Assembly (NCBI GenBank): GCA_903860935.1
Contig: CAIOSQ010000253.1
Coordinates: forward strand, 1 to 33,967
Direction: 5' to 3'
Origin: an uncultured Rhodospirillales bacterium
GTDB lineage: Bacteria > Pseudomonadota > Alphaproteobacteria > CACIAM-22H2
Length of the DNA stretch: 33,967 nt
Shown: positions 1-7,462 of the stretch, in pieces
How the letters are laid out: every line of letters begins with the position of its first letter
Numbering within the stretch: the first letter of the stretch is position 1
Translations under genes and position numbers: made by a program
The notes under the pieces: generated by a model
The model's input: the letters and a program-made list of their open reading frames with translations, nothing else
Database searches by the model: none
What the model was told of the DNA's origin: nothing

Positions 1-1433
1 CGCCGCTCGAGCAGCAGTCGGATCAGCTTCAGAAAATTCTTGTCCCAGCGCACGGTGATGCCGTATTCGGCCACGCCGCCGAAGCCGGCCATGACGCGCT
101 CGTCCAGCGGCTCCCAGAGGGTGGTGATGTCTTCGATGGGCTCGAATGCGGTGCGGCTGCCATCGGTGGCCACGCTGCTCAGGCTCGAGGGCAGCGGCTC
201 GATCTTCAGGCCATCGATGCCCACCACGCCATGCCCGTCGTTGAGCAGGTGGTGCGCCAGCGTGTAGCCGGCGGGCCCGAGCCCGACCACCAGCACCTTG
301 CGGCCCGAGCGCGGCCGCGGCAGCGGGCGGCGGAAGTCGAGCGGGTTCCAGCGCGTGAGCAGCGAATAGACCTCGAAGCCCCAGGGCAGAGCGAGCACGT
401 CCTTGAGCACGCGCGTCTCGGCCTGCGGGATGTCGACCGGTTCCTGCTTCTGGTAGATGCAGGCCTTCATGCAGTCGTTGCAGATGCGATGACCCGTGCC
501 GGCACAGAGCGGATTGTCGACCGCGATGGTGGCGAGCGCCGCGATCGCGTTGCCGCGCGCGCGCAGCGTGTGCATCTCGCTGATCTTTTCCTCGAGCGGG
601 CATCCCGCCAGCGTGACGCCCTGCGCGGTCTTCTGGTACGCGCCCGTCTTGCGGTCCTTGAGACCCTTCGAGCAGGAATCCTTCCCCTGCGGATGGCACC
701 AGATGCAGTAATTGACCTGGTCGAGCGCATGGATCGGATCCATGCCCGGATCGGTCAGGCGGAAGGCGTCGCGCTCGCGCCAGTCATGCGGCGGAAGACG
801 CATCATCGCGACGCCGTCGCGCTCGATGCGTTCGACCGGCACCAGCGATGCGGGATCGATGCGACGCGGGGCGCGGAACAGGACGCCATCCACGTGCTTC
901 GCGCGGCCCGCTTGGGTCAGCGTCGCCCAGGCCGCATAGCGCTCCGCGACGGCGAGCGCCGCCGCATGCGCATCGGGCTCGGCGGACCAACGCAGCACAT
1001 GCCGCGCGAAGGCAGCCTCGGTGAGCGGCTCGCCGCATGCCGCCTCGAGTTCGGCGGCGAGGGCCGCGCCGTCGAACGCGGCGGCGGCTTCCGGCTTGTG
1101 CGCCTTGACGGCGCGGCGCTGCACGAAATTGCGCTTCGCCTCCCAGATCGGATCGAGGCTGCGCGTCGCCTCAGCAAGCGCGCCTGCCTCGGCGCCGATC
1201 CCGAACAGGGTCGAAACGAAACGATCGAGCGCCGGTCCGAGGTCGATGATCAGTCCCGACTCGTCGAGCGCCGCCAATGTCTCGGGCGCCGCGCGCGCCG
1301 CGAGGAGACGGTTGAAGAGAGTGACATCCTCCGCCGCGAGCCAGTCCACGAAGGCGCGATCGAGCCTGACGAGGCCGTCGCGCGCATGGAGATCGGCGAA
1401 GGTCACGCCGAAGGACAGGGTCAGGTCGGACAT
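1..1433 (-). CDS. Fe-S/FAD pyridine-nucleotide oxidoreductase, glutamate-synthase-small-subunit-like (partial)
   Basis: The gene runs leftward off the window; 477 residues from the ATG at 1433 are visible. The N-terminal 240 residues are unfamiliar and mostly helical. Next comes a cysteine-rich segment: C243 and C246 (CIWC), C253, C277 (GCPLEEK), C309, then C317, C320 and C324 (CNDCMKAC). A Rossmann dinucleotide motif follows at residues 383-388 (GLGPAG). Cysteine clusters ahead of an FAD/NAD(P) fold are the layout of GltD-like electron-transfer subunits, so I infer a flavoprotein that moves electrons between NAD(P)H and a partner through [4Fe-4S] clusters. The catalytic C-terminus lies outside the window, so the substrate is unknown. 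It starts 3 bases after the MarR gene stops, so the two are almost certainly cotranscribed. Confidence 0.75.
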   Translation of the reverse strand, partial: MSDLTLSFGVTFADLHARDGLVRLDRAFVDWLAAEDVTLFNRLLAARAAPETLAALDESGLIIDLGPALDRFVSTLFGIGAEAGALAEATRSLDPIWEAKRNFVQRRAVKAHKPEAAAAFDGAALAAELEAACGEPLTEAAFARHVLRWSAEPDAHAAALAVAERYAAWATLTQAGRAKHVDGVLFRAPRRIDPASLVPVERIERDGVAMMRLPPHDWRERDAFRLTDPGMDPIHALDQVNYCIWCHPQGKDSCSKGLKDRKTGAYQKTAQGVTLAGCPLEEKISEMHTLRARGNAIAALATIAVDNPLCAGTGHRICNDCMKACIYQKQEPVDIPQAETRVLKDVLALPWGFEVYSLLTRWNPLDFRRPLPRPRSGRKVLVVGLGPAGYTLAHHLLNDGHGVVGIDGLKIEPLPSSLSSVATDGSRTAFEPIEDITTLWEPLDERVMAGFGGVAEYGITVRWDKNFLKLIRLLLER

Positions 1434-1436
1434 GGC

Positions 1437-1949
1437 TCAGCTCAGCTTGCGCAGGAGTTCGACGAAGACCGCGCGTTCGGCCGGCGCGAGCGGCTCCAGC
1501 GTGGCGTGGGTGATCTCTCTCGCGCGCGTGATCGCCTCGCGCGCGATCCGCGTCCCGGCGACGGTCAGGCTCAGGACCATCACCCGCCGGTCGGCGGGGT
1601 CCGGGCGGCGTTCGACGAAGCCACGCGCGACGAGGCGCTGCACGACACCCTGGATGGTCGCCGGATCCATGGCCGTCTGCCGACCGAGCAGGTTCTGCGT
1701 CGTCTCGCCGAACTCGCGGATGCGGGCCAGGGCCGCGAACTGCGTCGGCGTAAGGTCGAGCGTCCCCATGATCTCCTGAAACAGCGCCGTGTGACGCTGA
1801 TGCGCGCGACGCAGCAGATGTCCGGCCTGGTCCTCGAGGCGATAGGCGCCTGCATCGACGCCTGCGATCGCACCAGACGCGGCGGCGGGAGCCGAGGCGG
1901 AGGCCGGAGCCTGGGTACGCAGCGTCTGCGATGGCGGTGGCGGTGGCAC
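1437..1949 (-). CDS. MarR family transcriptional regulator
   Basis: A winged-helix repressor of about 170 residues. The core runs from GAYRLEDQAGHLLRRAHQRH through the recognition region (LTPTQFAALARI, MDPATIQGVVQRL) to a wing with the typical DPADRR turn. The open reading frame extends upstream to a TTG at 1988. I prefer the GTG at 1949, because it has GAGG eight bases upstream and because the longer form would put the start codon inside a palindrome that looks like the protein's own operator. The extra residues would be proline/alanine-rich and unconserved in character. The gene leads an operon with the Fe-S flavoprotein 3 bases downstream, so it probably represses itself and that enzyme. 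Relatives often bind aromatic acids or their CoA thioesters; the ligand here is unknown. Confidence 0.85.
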   Translation of the reverse strand: MPPPPPSQTLRTQAPASASAPAAASGAIAGVDAGAYRLEDQAGHLLRRAHQRHTALFQEIMGTLDLTPTQFAALARIREFGETTQNLLGRQTAMDPATIQGVVQRLVARGFVERRPDPADRRVMVLSLTVAGTRIAREAITRAREITHATLEPLAPAERAVFVELLRKLS

Positions 1950-1969
1950 GGGCGCATCCTCGCCGGAAG

Positions 1970-1989
1970 ATCGTTCGTATGCGAACAAT
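1970..1989. promoter_or_regulatory. Palindromic operator between the MarR gene and ctaA
   Basis: Read on the + strand the site is ATCGTTCGTATGCGAACAAT. The arms GTTCG (1973-1977) and CGAAC (1982-1986) are perfect inverted repeats around TATG, and the outer AT/AT also pair. The length and symmetry suit a MarR dimer. It lies 20 bases upstream of the preferred GTG start of the MarR gene and about 70 bases upstream of the divergent ctaA. Autoregulation is an inference. Confidence 0.55.
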
Positions 1990-2060
1990 TAGCGACAGGG
2001 CGGCTTTGCGGTCAAGGCGACTTGCGCGCCCCATCCCCCAGGACTATCTCGCATGCCCGC

Positions 2061-3101
2061 ATGACGACGTCGACCGATGCTTTGCGCCCCGTCCGCCTCT
2101 GGCTCGTTCTCTGCGCCGCGATGATCTTCGCGATGGTGGTGATCGGCGGGGTGACGCGCCTGACCGAGTCCGGGCTCTCGATCACCGAGTGGCGACCTGT
2201 CACAGGCACGCTGCCACCCCTCAGCTTGGCCGAGTGGGAGGCCGAATTCGCGAAATACCAGCGCATCCCCGAGTTTCGCGAAAAGAACGCCTCGATGACG
2301 CTCGCGGAGTTCAAGACCATCTTCTGGTGGGAATACGTGCATCGCCTCTGGGGGCGCCTGATCGGTCTCGTCTTCGCGCTGCCGCTTGCGTGGTTCGCCG
2401 TCACCGGCCGCGTGCGCGGGGCGCTGCTCTGGAAACTCGTCGGCCTGCTCGCACTTGGCGGGCTGCAGGGTGCGATCGGTTGGTGGATGGTCGCCTCCGG
2501 CCTCGTCGATCGCACCGATGTCAGCCCCTACCGGCTGGCCGTGCATCTCTCCCTGGCGCTCGTGATCTATACGCTGATCGTCAATCTCGTGCTCGACCTG
2601 GGCGGCGGCGATCGGGGTGTCCGCACCGGCGGTCCGACACGACGTTTCGGACGCATAGTCCTTGGCGCGATCGGCATCACGATCGTCGCGGGAGCCTTCG
2701 TCGCGGGCACCGACGCGGGCTTCGTCTACAACACCTATCCGCTGATGGACGGGCGCCTGGTTCCCGCCGGCTATGGCGATCTGTCACCCTGGTGGACAAA
2801 TCCCTTCGAAAACGTCGCCGCCGTGCAATTCAACCATCGCTGGCTGGCGATCCTCACGCTTCTGCTCGTCGTCGCCTATGTCGGATGGGTGCATGCGCGG
2901 CTCGCCGACCAGTCCGCGCGGCGCCTCGCGTCCTGGCTCGGCCTGTCCATCCTCGCGCAGGTCGGTCTCGGCATCCTGGCGCTGCTGCATGCGGTCCCGG
3001 TCGCGCTCGGCGCTGCGCATCAGGCGGGCGCGGTCATCGTCCTTACGCTGGCCCTGGCGACCCATCGGGCGGCGCAACACAGCGCGCGCAGCGACCACTG
3101 A
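2061..3101 (+). CDS. ctaA: Heme A synthase (COX15/CtaA, alphaproteobacterial type)
   Basis: A 346-residue integral membrane protein that oxidises the C8 methyl of heme O to the formyl group of heme A, for aa3-type cytochrome oxidase. About eight hydrophobic helices are visible. The four expected heme-ligand histidines are present: H94 (EYVHRLWGR), H162 (RLAVHLSLA), H259 (QFNHRWLA) and H320 (AAHQAGA). The conserved opening GGVTRLTESGLSITEW is present at 29-44, and the length is normal for the family. The frame is open far upstream, but only from ATG 2061 does the protein look like CtaA; no strong ribosome binding site is seen. The last 59 bases overlap the convergent zur-like gene. The divergent MarR operator could also influence this gene. 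Confidence 0.96.
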   Translation: MTTSTDALRPVRLWLVLCAAMIFAMVVIGGVTRLTESGLSITEWRPVTGTLPPLSLAEWEAEFAKYQRIPEFREKNASMTLAEFKTIFWWEYVHRLWGRLIGLVFALPLAWFAVTGRVRGALLWKLVGLLALGGLQGAIGWWMVASGLVDRTDVSPYRLAVHLSLALVIYTLIVNLVLDLGGGDRGVRTGGPTRRFGRIVLGAIGITIVAGAFVAGTDAGFVYNTYPLMDGRLVPAGYGDLSPWWTNPFENVAAVQFNHRWLAILTLLLVVAYVGWVHARLADQSARRLASWLGLSILAQVGLGILALLHAVPVALGAAHQAGAVIVLTLALATHRAAQHSARSDH

Positions 3102-3576
3102 GTTCCACGACCCGGTTTTCGATCACAAAGCCAGCGGCTGCCGCCACGGCCTCCAGCGATCGCGCGATCCGGCGATCGTCAAGCTCCACAGCCGTTCCGC
3201 ATCGGCGGCAGATCATGAACTGGACGTCGTGTGGACGACCCGGGGCACGGCAGCCGACATAGGCGTTGAGGGACTCGATGCGATGCACGAGGCCCTGCTG
3301 TCGGAGGAAGTCGAGGGTGCGGTACACGGTCGGCGGCGCGATCTTGCGCCCGGTCTGTGTCTGCATCGCCGCGAGAATGTCGTAGGCGCCGGTCGGACGA
3401 TGCCCGCCCCAGACAAGCTCGAGGACCTGCCGGCGGAGCGCGGTGAGCTTTTCGCCGCGCGCCACGCAGATGGCCTCTGCCGACTGCAGCGCGCTCGCGA
3501 CGCAATGGCCGTGATCGTGATGCGGGTCCGGAAAACCGTCCGCACTATCGTCGCCCGACCACGCCATCGCGCCCAT
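3043..3576 (-). CDS. zur: Fur family regulator, probably zinc-uptake repressor Zur
   Basis: A 177-residue Fur-fold protein counting from ATG 3576; ATG 3567 is an equal alternative, and neither has a clear ribosome binding site. It has the N-terminal winged helix (LTALRRQVLELVW, then PPTVYRTLDFL at 81-91) and the structural zinc pairs C123/C126 (CRRC) and C163/C166 (CARC). A His/Asp/Cys-rich N-terminus (DPHHDHGHC, 17-25) is common in alphaproteobacterial Zur. Zur binds DNA when zinc-loaded and silences zinc import. No znuABC genes are in view. It starts about 10 bases after the Tat-exported protein stops, so the two form an operon. The last 59 bases, encoding the second CxxC pair, are antisense to the end of ctaA. 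A different Fur-family metal specificity is possible but less likely. Confidence 0.85.
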   Translation of the reverse strand: MGAMAWSGDDSADGFPDPHHDHGHCVASALQSAEAICVARGEKLTALRRQVLELVWGGHRPTGAYDILAAMQTQTGRKIAPPTVYRTLDFLRQQGLVHRIESLNAYVGCRAPGRPHDVQFMICRRCGTAVELDDRRIARSLEAVAAAAGFVIENRVVELSGRCARCVAPPDGSPGPA

Positions 3577-3586
3577 CCGCGGGGGC

Positions 3587-3901
3587 TCAGAACCGCGGCG
3601 CCGCATTGCGCTCGGGAAGCGCCGCCGCGAGGCCACAGCCGCAGAACGGGCAGGTCATCTCGCGCACCTGGTCGATCGCCGCAGCATCGCCGACGCCAGA
3701 CTGGCCATCCAGTTCGGCGAGGAGTTGCGCGACCATCTGCTCATGAGCGTTGCGTGTCTCGCAGGCGCCGATCAACGCCTGAACGCGGGGCGTCCCCTCT
3801 TCTTCCACGATGCGGAAGGCGAAGGCTGCCGGCGAGGCCGCGACCGCGGCGACGGGAGCGGCGATCAAACCGAGACGAAAGGCCTGACGTCTGGACAGCA
3901 T
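3587..3901 (-). CDS. Small Tat-exported cysteine protein, function unknown
   Basis: A 104-residue protein starting at ATG 3901, with GGAGGG eight bases upstream. The N-terminus is a twin-arginine signal (SRRQAFRLG, residues 3-11), a hydrophobic stretch and a likely cleavage site after AFA at 26-28. The mature domain carries C47 and, near the end, C84, C87 and C89 in CPFCGCG, a CxxCxC cluster suited to metal or redox chemistry. I do not recognise the family. It sits directly upstream of the zur-like gene on the same strand, so a periplasmic metal-handling role is a reasonable guess, no more. Upstream extensions of the frame would destroy the signal peptide. Confidence 0.7.
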   Translation of the reverse strand: MLSRRQAFRLGLIAAPVAAVAASPAAFAFRIVEEEGTPRVQALIGACETRNAHEQMVAQLLAELDGQSGVGDAAAIDQVREMTCPFCGCGLAAALPERNAAPRF

Positions 3902-3928
3902 CCTGCGACCCTCCGAAATCCTGACGCG

Positions 3929-3934
3929 AGTATA
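3929..3934 (-). promoter_or_regulatory. Possible -10 element of the Tat-protein/zur operon
   Basis: TATACT read on the minus strand matches the sigma-70 -10 consensus at five of six bases. It lies 27 bases upstream of ATG 3901, leaving room for a leader with the GGAGGG ribosome binding site. The -35 region at 17-base spacing (TGGCGT) is poor, so this is a weak call. Confidence 0.3.
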
Positions 3935-4027
3935 GCGCCGCGACCTGCACCACGCCACCGATGCGGCGCTTGCCCCGGCGACGCGACCCTCTAGCTCGTG
4001 GGGTCAACAGGCTTCAGGGAGGCCCAC

Positions 4028-4750
4028 ATGCCAGCGCCCATCCTCGTCATCGGCGGCACCACCGGCATCGGCGCCGCGCTCGCGCGACGGCTCGCCGCCG
4101 ACGGCACGCCACTCCACGTGATGGGCCGCGACCGGGACCGGCTCGGTGCGATCGCGAGCGAGCTGGGATGCGCGACGACCAGCGTCGACGCGACCGATAC
4201 CGACGCCCTGGCGCGTGCCGTCTCGGAGGCAGCGCGCGATGGTCTAGGCGGCCTCGCCTATTGCGTCGGATCGATCGTGCTGAAGCCGCTCGGCCAGGTC
4301 ACGGCCGCCGACATGGCGACCGCGTTTGCCCTCAACACGATCGGCCCCGCGATGGCGGTCAAGGCGGCCGCGGCCAGCCTCGCTCCCGGATCCGGCGTCG
4401 TCTTGTTCTCGACCGTCGCCGCCCGCCAGGGCTTCGCGAACCATGTCGCGATCGCCGCCGCGAAGGGCGGGGTCGAGGCGCTCACGCTGTCCCTGGCCGC
4501 CGAACTCGCGCCGCGCCTGCGCGTCAACTGCATCGCGCCGAGCCTCACGCGGACGCCGCTTGCCGCGCGGCTGACGGGCAACGAGGCGATGGCCAAGGCG
4601 ATCGCCGGGCTGCATCCGATCGCGCGGCTTGGCGAGCCGGACGACGCCGCCGCGCTCGCGGCCTTCCTCCTCTCCGCGAATGCCGGATGGATCACCGGGC
4701 AGGTCATCGGCGTCGATGGCGGCAGATCGACCCTTCGTACCAAGGGCTGA
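4028..4750 (+). CDS. SDR family oxidoreductase lacking the catalytic tyrosine
   Basis: A 240-residue short-chain dehydrogenase/reductase starting at ATG 4028, with AGGGAGG six bases upstream. The nucleotide motif GGTTGIG is at 9-15, the catalytic-type serine is S128 (LFSTVAA) and the lysine is K146. The residue four before the lysine, where YxxxK enzymes have tyrosine, is I142 (HVAIAAAKGG). A divergent SDR subfamily with this IAAAK pattern exists, so it is probably not a simple mutation, but classical proton relay is not possible; H139 might substitute. The C-terminal GWITGQVIGVDGG is typical. It is the first gene of a rightward run with the FeS photolyase 13 bases downstream. The substrate is unknown. 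Confidence 0.88.
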   Translation: MPAPILVIGGTTGIGAALARRLAADGTPLHVMGRDRDRLGAIASELGCATTSVDATDTDALARAVSEAARDGLGGLAYCVGSIVLKPLGQVTAADMATAFALNTIGPAMAVKAAAASLAPGSGVVLFSTVAARQGFANHVAIAAAKGGVEALTLSLAAELAPRLRVNCIAPSLTRTPLAARLTGNEAMAKAIAGLHPIARLGEPDDAAALAAFLLSANAGWITGQVIGVDGGRSTLRTKG

Positions 4751-4763
4751 GATCGCGACGCGC

Positions 4764-6290
4764 ATGACGACGCTGCGCCTCGTCCTCGGCGACCAGCTCT
4801 CGCTTGATCTCTCGTCCCTGCGCGACATGGACCGCGCGCGGGACACGGTGCTGATGTGCGAGGTCGCGGACGAGACGACCTACGTGCCGCACCACAAGAA
4901 GAAGATCGCCTTCATCCTGGCGGCGATGCGGCACTTCGCGCAGGAGTTGCGCGCGGGTGACGTCGCGGTCGATTACATCAGCCTCGACGATCCCGGCAAT
5001 TCCGGCAGCTTCGCCGGCGAACTCGCCCGTGCGGTCCAGCGCCACCGGCCGGAGCGCATCGTCGTCACCGAACCCGGGGAATGGCGGGTCCGCGCGGACA
5101 TGGAGGGATGGTCAGCGGCACTCGGCATTCCGGTCGAGATCCGCGACGACACCCGGTTCTTCTGTTCGCGCGCGCGTTTCGCGCGCTGGACGGAAGGCCG
5201 CCGCAGCCTGCGCATGGAGTTCTTCTATCGCGAAATGCGCCGCGAGCACGGAACCCTGCTCGATGCGGAGGGCGAGCCTGCCGGGGGCGCCTGGAATTTC
5301 GATCGCGACAACCGCAAGCCGCTACCCGCCGCCGCGCAACCGCCCGAGCGCGTCGCCTTCCCACCCGATGCGACGACGCGCGCGGTGCTCGATCTGGTCG
5401 CGGCGCGGTTCGCCACGCATTTCGGTGATCTCCTGCCCTTCGGCTTCGCCGTCACGCGCGCCGACGCCGAGCGGGCCTGCGCGCATTTCATGCGTGTCTG
5501 CCTGCCGCATTTCGGCGACCACCAGGACGCCATGAAGACCGGCGCACCATTCCTCTGGCATGCCGTGATTTCGCCTTATCTCAATGTCGGATTGCTCGAC
5601 CCGCGCACCGTCGTGCGCGCCGCCGAGGCGGAATACGCCGCCGGTCGCGCGCCCATCAACGCGGTCGAGGGTTTCGTGCGCCAGATCCTGGGCTGGCGGG
5701 AATTCGTGCGCGGGATCTACTGGCACCGGATGCCCGGCTACGCATCGACCAACGCGCTGGGCGCGACCCGATCCCTGCCCGGCTTCTACTGGACCGGCGA
5801 CACGCGGATGAACTGCCTTGCCCAGGTGGTCGGCGAGACGCGCGCCAACGCCTATGCGCACCATATCCAGCGCCTGATGGTGACCGGCAATTTCGCCCTG
5901 CTCGCCGGGATCGCCCCGGCAGAGGTCGAGGCGTGGTATCTTGCCGTCTATGCCGATGCCTTCGACTGGGTCGAATTGCCCAACACGCACGGGATGGTTC
6001 TCTTCGCCGATGGCGGCTACCTCGCGTCCAAGCCCTACGCCGCGAGCGGCAAGTACATCGACCGCATGTCCGATTATTGCGACGGATGCGCCTACGATCC
6101 CGCCCGCAGCGACGGCGAGAGCGCCTGTCCCCTCAACTATCTCTACTGGAACTTCCTGATGGAGAACGAATCCAGGCTGGCGGGCAATCCGCGCATGGCG
6201 ATGCCGTACCGGACCCTCGCCGGCTTCGCGTCGGAGCGCCGCGCGCGTCTGCGCGCCGACGCCACGCGCTTCCTCGAGGCGCTGTCATGA
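4764..6290 (+). CDS. phrB: FeS-type (6-4) photolyase / bacterial cryptochrome (PhrB/CryB family)
   Basis: A 508-residue protein of the iron-sulfur bacterial cryptochrome/photolyase group. It opens with the family signature LRLVLGDQLS. The antenna domain covers roughly 1-170 and the helical FAD domain the rest, with GWREFVRGIYW and NTHGMVLFADGGY. Four cysteines, C351 (RMNCLAQ), C439 and C442 (YCDGC) and C455 (ACPLN), each sit one residue after the [4Fe-4S] ligands I recall for Agrobacterium PhrB, and the total length is nearly identical. Relatives repair (6-4) photoproducts in blue light, and some act as photoreceptors. Its stop overlaps the start of the next SDR gene (ATGA), so the two are translationally coupled. 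ATG 4764 gives the standard N-terminus. Confidence 0.94.
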   Translation: MTTLRLVLGDQLSLDLSSLRDMDRARDTVLMCEVADETTYVPHHKKKIAFILAAMRHFAQELRAGDVAVDYISLDDPGNSGSFAGELARAVQRHRPERIVVTEPGEWRVRADMEGWSAALGIPVEIRDDTRFFCSRARFARWTEGRRSLRMEFFYREMRREHGTLLDAEGEPAGGAWNFDRDNRKPLPAAAQPPERVAFPPDATTRAVLDLVAARFATHFGDLLPFGFAVTRADAERACAHFMRVCLPHFGDHQDAMKTGAPFLWHAVISPYLNVGLLDPRTVVRAAEAEYAAGRAPINAVEGFVRQILGWREFVRGIYWHRMPGYASTNALGATRSLPGFYWTGDTRMNCLAQVVGETRANAYAHHIQRLMVTGNFALLAGIAPAEVEAWYLAVYADAFDWVELPNTHGMVLFADGGYLASKPYAASGKYIDRMSDYCDGCAYDPARSDGESACPLNYLYWNFLMENESRLAGNPRMAMPYRTLAGFASERRARLRADATRFLEALS

Positions 6291-7030
6291 GCGTCGCGTG
6301 GATCACCGGCGCATCGTCCGGCATCGGCGAGGCACTCGCCCGGCGCCTCGCCCGGGACGGCCAGCGCGTCGCGGTGTCCGCCCGCGGCGCAACCGCGCTC
6401 GAGGCCCTGGCGGCCACCGATCCCGCGCATATCGTCCCGATGGCGCTGGATGTCACCGACGCGGCCGCCTGCGCGGCCACCGTCGCGGAGATCGAGACGC
6501 GATGCGGGGCGATCGACCTCGCCGTCCTCAACGCCGGCACCCACCACCCGATGTCGGCAGACGATTTCTCGGCCGCGACGCTCCGGCGCCTGCTCGAGAT
6601 CAATCTCCTCGGCGTCGCGCATTGCCTCGAGCCGCTGCTCGCGCGCATGGCCGCGCGTCGTCGCGGCCATATCGCGCTGGTCGCGTCGGTCGCCGGCTAT
6701 GGTGGTCTGCCGACGGCGGCGGCCTATGGCCCGACCAAGGCCGCCCTGATCAACATGGCGGAGTCGCTGAAGCTCGATTGCGACCGCCTGGGCATCAAGC
6801 TCCAGCTCGTCGATCCCGGCTTCGTGAAGACCCCGCTGACCGACCGCAACGACTTCCCGATGCCTTTCCTGATGCCGGTCGAGGATGCGGTCGACGCCCT
6901 GATCGCGGGCCTCGCGACGCAGCGCTTCGAGATCGTCTTCCCGCGGCGCTTCGCCTTGCTGCTGAAGCTCCTGAACATGCTGCCCTATGACGCCTATTTC
7001 GCGCTGGTGCGCAGGATGACCGGCAAATGA
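6287..7030 (+). CDS. SDR family NAD(P)-dependent oxidoreductase
   Basis: A 247-residue SDR with all the classical elements: TGASSGIG at 7-14, LNAG at 81-84, and the catalytic S134, Y147 and K151 (YGPTK). The C-terminal part (MPFLMPVEDAVDALIAGL, then PRRFALLLKLLNMLP) resembles SDRs that sit beside NTF2-like and FAD-oxidase genes in light-response clusters of Pseudomonas and related bacteria. It overlaps both neighbours by ATGA, so photolyase, SDR and NTF2-like protein are made as one translationally coupled set. A lipid or fatty-acyl substrate would fit that context but is not shown by the sequence. Confidence 0.93.
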   Translation: MSVAWITGASSGIGEALARRLARDGQRVAVSARGATALEALAATDPAHIVPMALDVTDAAACAATVAEIETRCGAIDLAVLNAGTHHPMSADDFSAATLRRLLEINLLGVAHCLEPLLARMAARRRGHIALVASVAGYGGLPTAAAYGPTKAALINMAESLKLDCDRLGIKLQLVDPGFVKTPLTDRNDFPMPFLMPVEDAVDALIAGLATQRFEIVFPRRFALLLKLLNMLPYDAYFALVRRMTGK

Positions 7031-7458
7031 CGGACCGCGCCGAGATGCTCGCCGCCTATGGGCGGTATTTCGAGAACCTGACGCCCGATACGTTGCCGGA
7101 GATCGCGCGGATCGCGACACCGGACATGCGGTTTCGCGACCCGTTCAACGACGTGCGCGGGATCGACGACGTGGTCCGGCTACTCGGCACGATGTACGCG
7201 CACGGCACGCCGCGTTTCGAGATCCTCGACCGGGCGCTCGGTCAGTCGGCCGGTTACATCCTGTGGCGCTTCACCAACGATCCGGGTGGTGGCCGCGCGC
7301 CCTTCGTGATCACGGGCATGAGCGAGATCCATTTCGCCCCAGATGGCCGGATCAGCGAGCATATCGACCATTGGGATTCCGGCGGTCAGTTCTACGAGCG
7401 CATTCCGGTTCTGGGCTGGCTGATCCGCCTCGTCCGGAAACGGCTGGAATTGCGCTGA
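7027..7458 (+). CDS. Nuclear transport factor 2 (SnoaL-like) family protein
   Basis: A 143-residue single-domain protein of the NTF2/SnoaL cone fold. It starts with a helix ending YGRYFENL, then has the family core MRFRDPFNDVRG, a central sheet containing ITGMSEIHFAPDGRI, and the terminal EHIDHWDSGGQFYERIP. It ends in a hydrophobic and basic tail (LGWLIRLVRKRLELR) that may touch the membrane. Members of this small family accompany SDR and FAD-oxidase genes in light-inducible clusters, with no settled activity. Its start overlaps the SDR stop, and its stop is only 4 bases from the end of the convergent glycosyltransferase gene. Confidence 0.9.
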   Translation: MTDRAEMLAAYGRYFENLTPDTLPEIARIATPDMRFRDPFNDVRGIDDVVRLLGTMYAHGTPRFEILDRALGQSAGYILWRFTNDPGGGRAPFVITGMSEIHFAPDGRISEHIDHWDSGGQFYERIPVLGWLIRLVRKRLELR

Positions 7459-7462
7459 ACGC

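Noticed and set aside
231-2060. Long rightward open frame leading into ctaA
   Set aside because: It is antisense to the oxidoreductase and MarR genes, arginine-rich and lacks any domain; only the part from 2061 reads as CtaA.
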